Shown: positions 1 to 8,625 of the stretch, one piece after another
Layout: the number at the start of each line of letters is the position of its first letter
How positions within the stretch are numbered: the first letter of the stretch is position 1
Origin: Duganella lactea
GTDB taxonomy: Bacteria > Pseudomonadota > Gammaproteobacteria > Burkholderiales > Burkholderiaceae_D
Direction: 5' to 3'
Length of the DNA: 63,945 nucleotides
NCBI RefSeq assembly: GCF_009857505.1
Contig: NZ_WWCP01000036.1
Span: 1 to 63,945, forward strand
Made by a program: the position numbers and the translations under genes
The notes under the pieces: generated by a model
The model's database searches: none
What the model was told of the DNA's origin: nothing
The model's input: the letters and a program-made list of their open reading frames with translations, nothing else

Positions 1-95
1 GACCACGAAAAAGGTGGTTCTGGACAGCAAGACAAGTGCCAAAAGGTCTGAAGCCGCCGTGCGGATCCGTCCACAGCCGGCGTTTTCTCAGCACA

Positions 96-461
96 TCAGT
101 TCAAATCAGCAGTAATTCGAGGTCCCCTGTAGTCAAATCCTAACAAGGGCAAGACGCAGTCCAATGCTTTGTGAATCTCCAGATTTGATCCTGATGAGCC
201 TGAGGCATCCTTGGTGATTACTTCGCAGACAAAGGCTGCCATATAATTTTCAAAGGAAGACGTAGCATGCCGTTGCTCTTGACTCATGGGGGCTAAGGTC
301 AAAAGGCAATCATTCAGTTCGAATTTCAGCGGAATCGCAATGCTGTTGTTCGACAGCACGATAGACCGAAAGGCCCGGCGTGTCGGTTTGATATTTGTAT
401 TGTAATAATGCAGCCACTTGGCGCTATCTTCCTTTGTGAGGGAATAAGTTTTAGGCAGCAC
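96..461 (-). CDS. Hypothetical protein, 121 aa, GTG start
   Basis: A short protein I do not recognise. The start is GTG at 461, chosen because a perfect AGGAGG lies 5 bases before it; the same frame runs open further upstream through the tRNA-Phe gene, which cannot be coding. The product is soluble, with no signal peptide or membrane segment. It contains a WLHYYNTN stretch and several hydrophobic strands. Its codons are markedly richer in A and T than those of the genes from 924 onward, and it lies just downstream of tRNA-Phe, a common integration site. It may therefore be cargo of an integrated element that continues left of the window. That it is a real gene is likely from the ribosome binding site; its function is unknown. 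Confidence 0.6.
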   Translation of the reverse strand: MLPKTYSLTKEDSAKWLHYYNTNIKPTRRAFRSIVLSNNSIAIPLKFELNDCLLTLAPMSQEQRHATSSFENYMAAFVCEVITKDASGSSGSNLEIHKALDCVLPLLGFDYRGPRITADLN

Positions 462-680
462 GTTTCCTCCTGTAAGTGAGGAAATAATAAATGCAACTGT
501 ACGAAGCAAGCTAGTCGAAAGTTTTGACAAGTGCTGCGTTTTTTGGTGGGAGGGATATTTTGTAATTAAATTGTCCCGCTTTGGCGGAACATGGGGCTTG
601 GACGATTTGGTCGCGTTGTACGGGATAGTCTTCGAAAATCCGGCAATGGACCGGACACGAGGACTTTCTGTTCCGGAAGC

Positions 681-707
681 AAAAACGCCGATCGGCATGG
701 ATCGGCG
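681..707 (-). terminator. Terminator of the first tRNA-Phe gene
   Basis: Read leftward, an 8-bp perfect stem (CGCCGATC / GATCGGCG) with a 6-base loop is followed by five T. It lies 19 bases beyond the CCA end of tRNA-Phe. A near-identical hairpin follows the second tRNA-Phe at 45570-45596. Confidence 0.8.
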
Positions 708-725
708 TTTCGTGAGGTATGTTCT

Positions 726-801
726 TGGTGGCCCGGGGCGGAATCGAACCACCGACACAAGGATTTTCAATCCTCTGCTCTACCAACTGAGCTACCAGGC
801 C
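726..801 (-). tRNA. tRNA-Phe (GAA)
   Basis: This is a complete 76-base cloverleaf read leftward. The acceptor strand GGCCTGG begins at 801, followed by a D arm with AGCTCAGTTGGTAGAGC, an anticodon loop TTGAAAA with GAA, a T arm GGTTCGATTCC and an encoded CCA ending at 726. The intact tRNA-Phe at 45615-45690 has the same sequence. Confidence 0.97.
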
Positions 802-811
802 AAGGGCCGCA

Positions 812-845
812 ATTATAGCGAGCACTTGCCGGGTTTGGCAAGTGC
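812..845 (-). promoter_or_regulatory. Promoter of the first tRNA-Phe gene with an inverted repeat over its -35
   Basis: Read leftward, TTGCCA (836-841) and TATAAT (812-817) are separated by 18 bases, and the -10 ends 10 bases before the tRNA. A perfect 9-bp inverted repeat (GCACTTGCC at 822-830, GGCAAGTGC at 837-845) covers the -35 and spacer. It could be an operator or chance. The second tRNA-Phe keeps the -10 but not this repeat. Confidence 0.6.
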
Positions 846-923
846 CTGAATCCACTTTATTGACAGCCCTCCCGGCGGGATATAAATTTGACGATTAGGC
901 AATCTCATCCAATAGGGGAAAAC

Positions 924-2324
924 ATGAAGAACGCGGCTTGGCTGGTGGCGGGTTTGGCGGTGGCAGCGGCGGCGCATGGCGCCGAGCTGACGCCGGTGCA
1001 AAAGCAGATGCGCTCCATCTATCAGGAGCTGGTGGAGACCAACACCACCAATTCGGTGGGCTCCTGCACGCTGGCCGCGCAAAAAATGGCCAAGCGCCTC
1101 AAGGCCGGCGGTTTCAAGGACAGCGAGCTGCAGATGATCATCCCGCCCGGCGGCCCGAAAAAGGGCAATCTGGTGGCGCGCCTGAAAGGCGACGGCAGCA
1201 AGAAGCCGCTGCTGCTGCTGGCCCACATCGACGTGGTGGAGGCCAAGCGGGAAGACTGGGAGCGCGATCCGTTCAAGCTGGTGGAGGAAAACGGCATGTT
1301 CTACGCCCGCGGCGCGTCCGACGACAAGGCCATGGCCTCGGCCTTCGTCAACAATATGATCCTGTATAAAAAAGAGAAGCTACCGCTGAAGCGCGACATC
1401 ATCATGGCGCTGACCTGTGACGAGGAACTGGTGCCGGCCGACTTCGACGGCGCCGAATATCTGGTCAACCACCATCGCCCGCTGATCGACGCCGAGATCG
1501 CGCTGAACGAGGGCGGTGGTGGCTTGCTGGACAAGGACGGCAAACCGGTCCGCCACGGCATCCAGGCCGGCGAGAAAATCTACCAGAGCTTTCAGCTGGA
1601 GGTGACCAATCCGGGCGGCCACAGCTCCGCGCCGCCGAAGGAGAACGCCATCTACCGCCTCAGCGAAGGCTTGGCGCGCCTGGGCCAGTTCTCGTTCCCG
1701 TTCAAGCTGTCGCCGGTCACGCGCGCCTTCTATGAGCGCATGTCGCAGGTTGAGCAAGGCCAGGTGGCGGCGGATATGAAGGCGATCCTGCAAGACCCGC
1801 CGGACCAGGCGGCGCTGGATCGTCTGTACGCCGTCAGCCCGACGCATAACTCCACCGTGCGCACCACCTGCGTCGCCACCAAGGTCGATGCCGGCCATGC
1901 CGACAACGCGCTGCCGCAACGCGCGCGCGCCACGGTCAACTGCCGCATCCTGCCGGGCGAACCGATCGCCGAGGTGCAGGCCACGCTGCAGCGCGTGGTG
2001 GCCGATGACAAGATCAAAATCTCCCGCATCGGCGAGGGCATCGACGGTCCGATACCGCTGATGACGCCGACCTTGATGAAGGCCGTCGAGGAAATCAGCA
2101 ACGATATGTGGCCCGGCGTGCCGGTGATTCCGACCATGTCGACCGGCGGCACCGATGGCCGCTTCCTCAATAATGCCGGGATCTGGACTTACGGTATCAG
2201 CGGCATGTTCCACGGCCCGGAGGGCAGCGGCGCGCATGGCTTGAATGAGCATATCCGCGTGAAGTCGCTGTATGACGGCCAGGAATACCTGTATCGCCTG
2301 GCCAAGCGTCTGGCGACGGAGTGA
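924..2324 (+). CDS. M20 family zinc metallopeptidase, exported
   Basis: A 466-aa member of the M20/M28/M40 clan, which cleaves peptides or acyl-amino acids with two zinc ions. The expected metal ligands are visible: H101-x-D103, D133 in GASDDK, the DEE cluster at 166-168, and a C-terminal GGTDGR followed by FHGPEG with the last ligand His. A central dimerisation segment carries the NPGGHSS motif. The N-terminus is a signal peptide (hydrophobic core, then AHGA), so it acts in the periplasm or outside the cell. The start at 924 is chosen over the in-frame 888 because it begins the signal peptide and follows AGGGGA. It is convergent with the GH13 gene, three bases away. Substrate is not determinable from sequence. 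Confidence 0.9.
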   Translation: MKNAAWLVAGLAVAAAAHGAELTPVQKQMRSIYQELVETNTTNSVGSCTLAAQKMAKRLKAGGFKDSELQMIIPPGGPKKGNLVARLKGDGSKKPLLLLAHIDVVEAKREDWERDPFKLVEENGMFYARGASDDKAMASAFVNNMILYKKEKLPLKRDIIMALTCDEELVPADFDGAEYLVNHHRPLIDAEIALNEGGGGLLDKDGKPVRHGIQAGEKIYQSFQLEVTNPGGHSSAPPKENAIYRLSEGLARLGQFSFPFKLSPVTRAFYERMSQVEQGQVAADMKAILQDPPDQAALDRLYAVSPTHNSTVRTTCVATKVDAGHADNALPQRARATVNCRILPGEPIAEVQATLQRVVADDKIKISRIGEGIDGPIPLMTPTLMKAVEEISNDMWPGVPVIPTMSTGGTDGRFLNNAGIWTYGISGMFHGPEGSGAHGLNEHIRVKSLYDGQEYLYRLAKRLATE

Positions 2325-2327
2325 CGG

Positions 2328-3578
2328 TTAGTTTGGCACGATGATGCGCCAGCGCCACGGCTTGAGCACCGTGGTACCGGGATCGCCGGCCAGCTTGTAT
2401 TTCTGAGCCTGGCCGGTGGTGTTGACGATCACCCGCACATGGTTGGCGCCCGCCTGGCGCTTGAAGGCAAACACCTGCTCATTGCCGACATCGAGCAACT
2501 GCACCGCGCCGCCCGCCGCGCCATTCGCCAGCGCCGCGTTCTGCTTCTTCAGCGCGTTCAAGCCGGCGATGAAGCCTTCCAGCGGATAGTTGTGCCAATC
2601 GATGGCGTCCTTCTCGAACAACGCCAGCTTCTTGTCCAGCCGGGCCTCCTGACCGTTGTACACCAGCGGGATGCCCGGCAGCGTGTAGCTCAGCACCTGC
2701 ATCGCGCCCCATGCCGGACCATACAACTCCTGGTCCGTGCCTTCGGATGCATTGATCGCGTGGTTGCTGGTGAACTGCAGGCGATACGCATCGCGTCCAT
2801 ACCCCTTCGGCGGATTGCTGACGTAGGCCCGCAGCTCCGCCGCACCGGCCTGGCCCTTGCCGATCTTCTTCAGTATGTCGTGCAGCGTCAAGTCCTCGCT
2901 GGCGTCGAAGGCCTTGGCGTGCAGCGACGGGTCATCCGCCGCCGCCAGCATGAACACCGGCTTGATCTTGTCCAGCTGCGCGCGCGCCTGTTCCCAGAAC
3001 TCGGTCGGCACCATGGTGGCCGCGTCGGCGCGGAAGCCGTCCACGCCCACGTCCTTGACCCAGAACGCCATCGCGGCCGTCATCGCGGACCATAGCTCCT
3101 TGTTGCTGTAATCGAGGGCGATGACGTCGGCCGATTCGGCGGTTTCGTTCTTCTTGTACCACTCCGGATGCTGCGTTGTCCACGGATGGTCGCTGGCCGT
3201 TTGACTACCCGCCCAGTCCAGGATCACGTGCATGCCCAGTGCGCGCGCCTGCTTCACCAGCTTGCGCACATCGTCAATGCCGCCGAATTCCGGATTGACG
3301 GCGGTGTAGTCCTTCACCGCGTAGTAGCTGCCCAGCGTGCCCTTGCGGTTCGTTTCGCCGATCGGTTGCACGGGCATCAGCCAGATGATCTCCACGCCCA
3401 ACTGCTTCAGGCGCGGCAGGTCGGCGGTGAGGGCGTTCAGCGTGCCGTCCTTGCTGTACTGGCGCAGGTTGACTTCATACACATTCGCGCTGCGCGACCA
3501 AGCAGGGTGTTTCGGGTCGGCGTGGGCGGCGGTGGTGAACAGTGTCGCCAGGATCAGCGAGGCGGCAAGCTTTTTCAT
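2328..3578 (-). CDS. GH13 alpha-amylase-like protein lacking catalytic residues
   Basis: A 416-aa exported protein (signal peptide ending AAHA) with the GH13 alpha-amylase barrel from about residue 30 to 330 and a C-terminal beta domain. Conserved region II is present as GFRADAA, keeping the nucleophile D185 and its Arg. Three other catalytic positions are changed. Region I reads DWAGSQT, without the usual Asn-His. Region III reads FMLAAADDP, with Ala213 where the acid/base Glu is expected. Region IV reads TSNHAIN, with Ala274 instead of the transition-state Asp. All were checked on the bases. It may bind glucans without cleaving them, or use unusual chemistry. It lies 11 bases after an S9 peptidase gene on the same strand and is probably co-transcribed with it. 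Confidence 0.82.
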   Translation of the reverse strand: MKKLAASLILATLFTTAAHADPKHPAWSRSANVYEVNLRQYSKDGTLNALTADLPRLKQLGVEIIWLMPVQPIGETNRKGTLGSYYAVKDYTAVNPEFGGIDDVRKLVKQARALGMHVILDWAGSQTASDHPWTTQHPEWYKKNETAESADVIALDYSNKELWSAMTAAMAFWVKDVGVDGFRADAATMVPTEFWEQARAQLDKIKPVFMLAAADDPSLHAKAFDASEDLTLHDILKKIGKGQAGAAELRAYVSNPPKGYGRDAYRLQFTSNHAINASEGTDQELYGPAWGAMQVLSYTLPGIPLVYNGQEARLDKKLALFEKDAIDWHNYPLEGFIAGLNALKKQNAALANGAAGGAVQLLDVGNEQVFAFKRQAGANHVRVIVNTTGQAQKYKLAGDPGTTVLKPWRWRIIVPN

Positions 3579-3589
3579 AGGACTCCCGT

Positions 3590-5950
3590 TTATTGTTTCA
3601 GCGTGCGTTCAAACAGCTGGTAGATGCGGCGGTATTCGTCGTACCACGCTTCCGGATGCACGAAGCCATGGCGCTCCAGCGGGTACGAGGCCAGTTCCCA
3701 GTTGTCCTTTTTCAGTTCGATGAAGCGCTGCGCCATGCGCACCGAATCCTGATAGAACACGTTATCGTCGATCATGCCGTGGGCGATCAGCAGATGGCCT
3801 TTCAGCTTGTCCGCATACTCGATCGGCGACGACACCTTGTACGCTTCCGGATCCAGCTCTGGCGAGTTGAGGATGTTGGAGGTGTATTCGTGGTTGTAGG
3901 TGGTCCAGTCGGTGACGGGACGAAGCGCGGCGCCGGCCTTGAACTGGTCCGGTGCGCGCAGCAGCGCCATGAAGGTCATGAAGCCGCCGTAGCTGCCGCC
4001 GTAGATGCCGACGTTTTTGGCGTCGCCCTGTTGGTTGGCCACCATCCAGTTCAGGCCATCGATGTAGTCGTCCAGTTCCGGATGGCCCATCTGGCGATAG
4101 ATCGCGGTGCGCCAGTTGCGGCCATAGCCCAGCGAGGCGCGGTAGTCCATGTCCAGCACAATGTAACCCTGCTGCACCAGCAGGTTGTGGAACATCTGCT
4201 CGCGGAAGTAGACCGGATAGCGCTTGGTCACGTTCTGCAGGTAGCCGGCGCCGTGCACGAACATCACGATCGGATAGCGTTTGCCCGCTTCCAGTTTGGC
4301 CGGGCGATACAGCTTGGCCCATACCGGATCGGCGCCATGGCTTGACGGCACGGCGACGATTTCAGGTTGAACCCACTCGCGCGCCTTGAATTCGGCGCTG
4401 CGGGTGTCGGTCAACTGGGTGACCGCGCCCCCGCTGCTGCTGACGGTGCCGATCTGCGCCGGCATGTAGGCGCTGGAGTAGCGCACCAGCAGCTTGCGGC
4501 CATCCGGCGACAATGTAAAGCTTTCGACCCCGCCCAGCGAGGTCAGTTCCTTGACCGTGCCGTCCTTGGCGCTGGTCGAGCAGACTTCATAGGTGCCCGG
4601 CAGTTTGGGGTTGCACATGAAGTAGGCGGTCTGGCCATCGGCCGACCAGCTCACGTTCGACTCTTCCCATTTGCCCGAGGTGATGGCGCGCGCCTTGCCG
4701 TCCGGCGTTTGCAGGTACAGATGCGCGTAGCCGCTTTCCTCCGATTCGTACCACAGCGTGCTGTTGTCCGGCTGCCAGCCGAAATCGTTGCCGCGATTGT
4801 TGACCCAGGCGGCGTCGCTCAGGCGGTGCAGCGGTTGCAGTTTGGCGGTGGCCAGATCGACGCCAGCGATCCAGCGGTCCTTGTTGTCGATCGCCTGCGC
4901 CATGACGGCCACCTTGGCGCCGTTGGCGCTCCAGCGGATCGAATCGGCGCGGGCTTCGAAGCGCACGCCGCGATTGCCTTTCAGCGGATCGAGCTTCTGC
5001 GCCGCGCGCATCGCCGCCAGCGGGTCGTCCTTGATGCCCGGCAGGTCGTCGAGCGACAGGTCGGTGACTTTGCGCGTCGCCACCTCCACCAGTTTCAGGT
5101 CGTGCTTCAGCGGACCGGCTTCGCTGACGCGCTTGCGCTCATCGTCGGTTTCCTCGTAGCCGGATTCGGTGACGTATCTCGGCATCTTGCCGACGCGGCG
5201 CTTGTCGCCGTCTTTCAGCGCGGTGACCACCAGCAGATAGCGGCCGTCCGGCGACAGCGAACTGGTTTCGATGCTGACCTTCTCGCCCAGGTAGACCGGC
5301 AGCGGCGCGCGGGTGGCGTCGGCGGCGCGTTCGGCGTTGCGCTGGTCGCGGCCTTGTTCTTTTTCCTGCTTCAGGCGCGCCAGCGTGGACATCAGGCGCA
5401 GTTGCATGTCGCGGCGGAAGTCGGCGTCCGGCGCGGCGTCCGGGTCTTTGGCGGTGCGCAGCAGGACCACCGGCGAAATCAGGCGCTCGGCGCGGCTCCA
5501 GCTGAACCAGTCGCTGCCCACGCGGAACTGCACGTGGTTGCCGTCGGCGGCGTACTGCGCGTCGATGGCGGGCGAGGTGCCCTTGGTGATTTGCGTCAGC
5601 GCGCCGGTTTTCAGATCGCGTTCAAACAGGTCGCCATTGCGGGTCAGGATGGCGCGCGAGCGTTCGCGGTTGTAGACCGGATTTTCGACATCCAGATTGG
5701 CCAACTGCTTGTCCTCAACCAGCTTGTGGTTGCCGCCGTTGACCACGAAGGTATCGCGCACGATGGCGCCGGTGCGTTTCTGTTTGAAGTAGATCTGGCG
5801 GCTGTCCCAGCCCCACCAAGCGGCTTCCACGGGGTTGCCGATCCAGTCCGGATTGGCCATGGTTTGATCGAGGGTGATGGGCGTTGGCGCTGCGGTGGCG
5901 CCGGTGGCCGCCGCCATCGCGGCCGCCAGGAGTGGCAATACAAAACGCAT
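3590..5950 (-). CDS. S9 family (prolyl oligopeptidase type) serine peptidase, exported
   Basis: A 786-aa protein with a signal peptide (AAMAAATGATAA), a WD40/PD40-like beta-propeller over roughly residues 30-520 and a C-terminal alpha/beta-hydrolase domain. The triad is complete: S653 in GGSYGGF, D728 in HGMIDDNV and H761 in ERHGF. Enzymes of this type trim proline-containing or acylated peptides in the periplasm. Residues 180-230 contain a charged insert (LKQEKEQGRDQRNAERAAD) within the propeller. The gene lies directly upstream of the GH13-like gene on the same strand. Dipeptidyl-peptidase IV and acylaminoacyl-peptidase activities cannot be told apart by eye. Confidence 0.9.
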   Translation of the reverse strand: MRFVLPLLAAAMAAATGATAAPTPITLDQTMANPDWIGNPVEAAWWGWDSRQIYFKQKRTGAIVRDTFVVNGGNHKLVEDKQLANLDVENPVYNRERSRAILTRNGDLFERDLKTGALTQITKGTSPAIDAQYAADGNHVQFRVGSDWFSWSRAERLISPVVLLRTAKDPDAAPDADFRRDMQLRLMSTLARLKQEKEQGRDQRNAERAADATRAPLPVYLGEKVSIETSSLSPDGRYLLVVTALKDGDKRRVGKMPRYVTESGYEETDDERKRVSEAGPLKHDLKLVEVATRKVTDLSLDDLPGIKDDPLAAMRAAQKLDPLKGNRGVRFEARADSIRWSANGAKVAVMAQAIDNKDRWIAGVDLATAKLQPLHRLSDAAWVNNRGNDFGWQPDNSTLWYESEESGYAHLYLQTPDGKARAITSGKWEESNVSWSADGQTAYFMCNPKLPGTYEVCSTSAKDGTVKELTSLGGVESFTLSPDGRKLLVRYSSAYMPAQIGTVSSSGGAVTQLTDTRSAEFKAREWVQPEIVAVPSSHGADPVWAKLYRPAKLEAGKRYPIVMFVHGAGYLQNVTKRYPVYFREQMFHNLLVQQGYIVLDMDYRASLGYGRNWRTAIYRQMGHPELDDYIDGLNWMVANQQGDAKNVGIYGGSYGGFMTFMALLRAPDQFKAGAALRPVTDWTTYNHEYTSNILNSPELDPEAYKVSSPIEYADKLKGHLLIAHGMIDDNVFYQDSVRMAQRFIELKKDNWELASYPLERHGFVHPEAWYDEYRRIYQLFERTLKQ

Positions 5951-6033
5951 CGGTAGTTTCGCTTGTAGGTTGGGTGAACAGGGGCGCCGGATCGCGGCAC
6001 GTCCCAGATTCTAGCCCAAGCTGTGGTGAACCA

Positions 6034-7428
6034 CTAGTTGCGGGCCATCTTGTCGGTTTCGCCGTGGCCGGCGCTTGGGCCGCCGCGGCGCGGCGCCAGG
6101 CGCAGTGCCCACAAGAGAATGGCGCCGGCGGCGAGATACATCACGATCATCGCGGCCAGCATGGCGGCGCTGTCGCCCCAGGCCAGTATGCGTTCGCCGA
6201 GCGACGGGCCGACCGCGCCGCCCACCAGGCCGAAGCTGACGACCAGCGCGATGCCGGCGGCGGCGCGGCGGCGATTCAATTGCGCGGTGAGGATGGACAC
6301 CAGCAGCGGCGCGGCGGCGGCGACGCCGGTGGCCGCCAGCGCCAGTCCCGCCAGCGACAAGGCCAGTTGATTGTCGCCGGCGATGGCCAGACCGAGGCCG
6401 CCCACCGCCAGCACCACGCAGGCGATGAAGTGGCCGCGCCGCTCGCGCCGGCGGTCCGAGTCCCAGCCGATGACGATCATGCCGATCACGCCAGCCAAGT
6501 TGGGGATGGCGGTCAGCAGGCCATGCTGCATCGTTTCGCCCGTGCCCCAGCGCTGCACCAGCGCCGGCGTCCAGACCATCAGCGCGTAGCTGGCGGCCAT
6601 CAGCAGCAGGTTCGCCAACGCCAGCAGCGCGATCGACGGCGCGCGCAGCAGCGACCAGATGGTGGCCAGGGCGGAAGGCTGCTCGTCCTCGTCGTCATCG
6701 TTGTTGGCGGTGCCGGTCAGCGCCTGCTCGTCGCGCTCCAGATCCTGCGCGATCATTTGCTGTTCGAAGGACGACAGCCAGCGCGCGTCCTCCGGCTGGT
6801 CGTCCAGACGGAAGTAAGCGACGATGCCGAGCGCAGCGGCCGGCAGCCCTTGCAGCACCAGCAGCCATTGCCAGCCACTCAGACCGCCGTACCGGTTCAT
6901 ATACGTCAGCGTGGCGCCGCAGAGCGGGCCGGCCACCGCGCCGGCCATCAGCGCGGCAGCGGCGAAGATGGCGAACACGCGCGCGCGCCGCGCCGATGGA
7001 AACCAATAGGTCAGGTAGAGGATCGCGCCGGGGAAGAAGCCGGCCTCGAACACGCCGAGCAAAAAGCGGATCACATAGAACTCGATCGGTTCACGTACGA
7101 AGGCGCCGACGGCGGCGGTCGTGCCCCAGCACAGCATGATGCGCAGCAGCGTCTTGCGCGCGCCGATTTTTTCCAGTAGCAGATTGCACGGCACCGCGCA
7201 CAGGCAGTAGCCGAGGAAGAATGCGCCGACACCCCAGGCATACACCTGATTGCTGAAATCGAGATCGGCGCCCATCTGCAGCTTGGCGTAGCCGACGTTG
7301 ATGCGGTCCAGGTAGGCCACCGCGTAGCACAGCATCAGCAGCGGCAGCAGGCGCCAGCTGATCTTGCGGTAGATGGCATCCATGCCGGCGGCGCCGCGCA
7401 GATGCAGTATCCTGGCGCCGTGGGTCAT
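6034..7428 (-). CDS. MFS transporter, anion:cation symporter (ACS) type
   Basis: A 464-aa permease with about 12 membrane segments. It has the ACS-family landmarks: YLDRINVGYA in helix 1, a cytoplasmic loop LLEKIGARKT, and GVFEAGFFPGAILYLTYWF in helix 4-5. The family imports organic anions such as phthalate, glucarate or hydroxyphenylacetate with protons. The central loop holds a run of acidic residues (NNDDDEDEQ). The start at 7428 is chosen because AAGGAGGAA lies about 8 bases before it; the in-frame upstream extension is Arg-rich and not membrane-like. No catabolic genes adjoin it, so the substrate is unknown. Confidence 0.88.
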   Translation of the reverse strand: MTHGARILHLRGAAGMDAIYRKISWRLLPLLMLCYAVAYLDRINVGYAKLQMGADLDFSNQVYAWGVGAFFLGYCLCAVPCNLLLEKIGARKTLLRIMLCWGTTAAVGAFVREPIEFYVIRFLLGVFEAGFFPGAILYLTYWFPSARRARVFAIFAAAALMAGAVAGPLCGATLTYMNRYGGLSGWQWLLVLQGLPAAALGIVAYFRLDDQPEDARWLSSFEQQMIAQDLERDEQALTGTANNDDDEDEQPSALATIWSLLRAPSIALLALANLLLMAASYALMVWTPALVQRWGTGETMQHGLLTAIPNLAGVIGMIVIGWDSDRRRERRGHFIACVVLAVGGLGLAIAGDNQLALSLAGLALAATGVAAAAPLLVSILTAQLNRRRAAAGIALVVSFGLVGGAVGPSLGERILAWGDSAAMLAAMIVMYLAAGAILLWALRLAPRRGGPSAGHGETDKMARN

Positions 7429-7683
7429 GCCGTGTTCCTCCTTGGTGGTGGAGGTTTCGCCGCCGCGGTCAGCGCGGCGACGGCGGCAAATGGATGGCCC
7501 GGCATGGCTGCCGGCAGCCATAGCAGTTGCACATCGAGAGGTGCCAAGCCGTAGGCGAGAATGGTCTGCATATGGGCGATATTAGCCGCACGATATAGCA
7601 GACGCAAGTATTAGAATCGCCGGCAAGAACTCAAAACAACAGTGTCCCGGACGCACCATTTTGTGGCGCGTGTTTTCTGCGGA

Positions 7684-8247
7684 TCAGGCGGGCGCCACGC
7701 CTTTGTCCATGCGGCCTTGGCGCGGACGCAGCTCCGGACGGGATGCCGCGTCATCATCATCCTGCGCCAGAAACTTGGTGCCGATTTCAAACCACTCCTC
7801 GCTGGAGATGACCTTCTGCGCCAGCGGCAGCAGCTCCTGTTCCTCCTTGTCCAGGCGCTTGAGCAGGTTCTGGCAATACAGGTCGACCGTCTTGCACAGG
7901 AATTTGCCGTGCGACGCGCTGCGGCGCATGGCGCGGCGCAGGCAGCGGTAGACGGCGTTGAGCATGGCACGGCCGCGCTGGCTCAGCGATTCCATATCAT
8001 TCATCAGCGGCACGCAACTGGGTTCGGCCGCGCGCACGGCCGGCATCAGGCAGGCCTCCACCTTGCGTTGGTGGCGCGTCTCGGCAAAGCTGGCCAGCTG
8101 TTTCAGTTGGGACTCAATGAACACAGGATCGATTTCCTGCGGACGGCGCGCGATCGACTGCACATATTGCAGCAGACGCGAAATGAAGTGGCGTTCTTTC
8201 TTTTGCTCGATGGATAGTGTCAACAAGACATAGGTGGCAGTAAGCAT
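7684..8247 (-). CDS. Degenerate hemerythrin-like helical protein
   Basis: A 187-aa, mostly helical cytoplasmic protein. The stretch RLDKEEQELLPLAQKVISSEEW near residues 130-150 resembles the last helix of the HHE/hemerythrin cation-binding domain, and RHQRKVEACLMPAVRA near residues 56-71 resembles its second helix. Several histidines expected to bind the di-iron centre are replaced; only one His of the second-helix motif is clear. The C-terminus is hydrophilic with an acidic run (DDDD). It stands alone between the MFS gene and the SDR/TetR pair. The family call is from pattern only, and metal binding is doubtful. Confidence 0.5.
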   Translation of the reverse strand: MLTATYVLLTLSIEQKKERHFISRLLQYVQSIARRPQEIDPVFIESQLKQLASFAETRHQRKVEACLMPAVRAAEPSCVPLMNDMESLSQRGRAMLNAVYRCLRRAMRRSASHGKFLCKTVDLYCQNLLKRLDKEEQELLPLAQKVISSEEWFEIGTKFLAQDDDDAASRPELRPRQGRMDKGVAPA

Positions 8248-8625
8248 AGCGTTTCCCGTATTTCATGTGACTTCGGCTGCGCGGAGGTCGTCGCAGAGGA
8301 GCCGACACGCGCCGAGGTGAAGTATCTACCTTAGCGCGACTGATGAGCTCATACAACGCCGATTTACAATTGTTCACAACTGGTTGTGAGGCAATACAAA
8401 GCGAAGCATTACCGGCGGGGAAAACGAATTGCGCGCGCATCAAGCCGGCAGTGAAGCGCGCTGATTGTCCTGGCTGAGACACCGATTATGCCCGTTTTAT
8501 CACGCGAAAATACGCAAATTTATGGCCGCTACGGAAAAATTTTTTCAATCGGTGTCAGGTCTGACATTGGTACATGAGTTCGTGTGCGAATGTCAGACCT
8601 GACACCGGGGTTTTGACACCGGGGC
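8248..8625. other. Intergenic region of 378 bases
   Basis: This stretch holds the upstream region of the hemerythrin-like gene and the 18-bp inverted repeat at 8551-8606. I see no further gene: the overlapping leftward frame at 8114-8482 is Arg-rich and covers the hemerythrin-like gene. Confidence 0.6.
8551..8606. repeat. Long perfect inverted repeat, REP-like
   Basis: Two 18-base arms, 8551-8568 (GGTGTCAGGTCTGACATT) and 8589-8606 (its exact complement), flank a 20-base spacer. Each arm also contains an internal dyad, TGTCAG-GT-CTGACA. A fragment TGACACCGGGG recurs at 8614-8624. It sits between genes, downstream of the SDR stop, as REP elements do. It could form a hairpin in RNA and act as a terminator, but no T-run follows on either side. 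Confidence 0.75.

Noticed and set aside
462..770. N-terminal extension of the 96-461 gene and similar frames starting MKILVSVVRFRPGPPR
   Set aside because: These residues are the translated antisense-sense reading of tRNA-Phe, a known annotation artefact; the same string appears at each tRNA-Phe copy.
4367..5956. 529-aa plus-strand frame opposite the S9 peptidase
   Set aside because: Antisense to a gene with a full catalytic triad; composition dominated by Arg, Ala, Val and Gln.
7425..7607. 60-aa leftward frame upstream of the MFS gene
   Set aside because: No ribosome binding site or homology-like pattern, and it overlaps the MFS start; Pro/Ala-rich.
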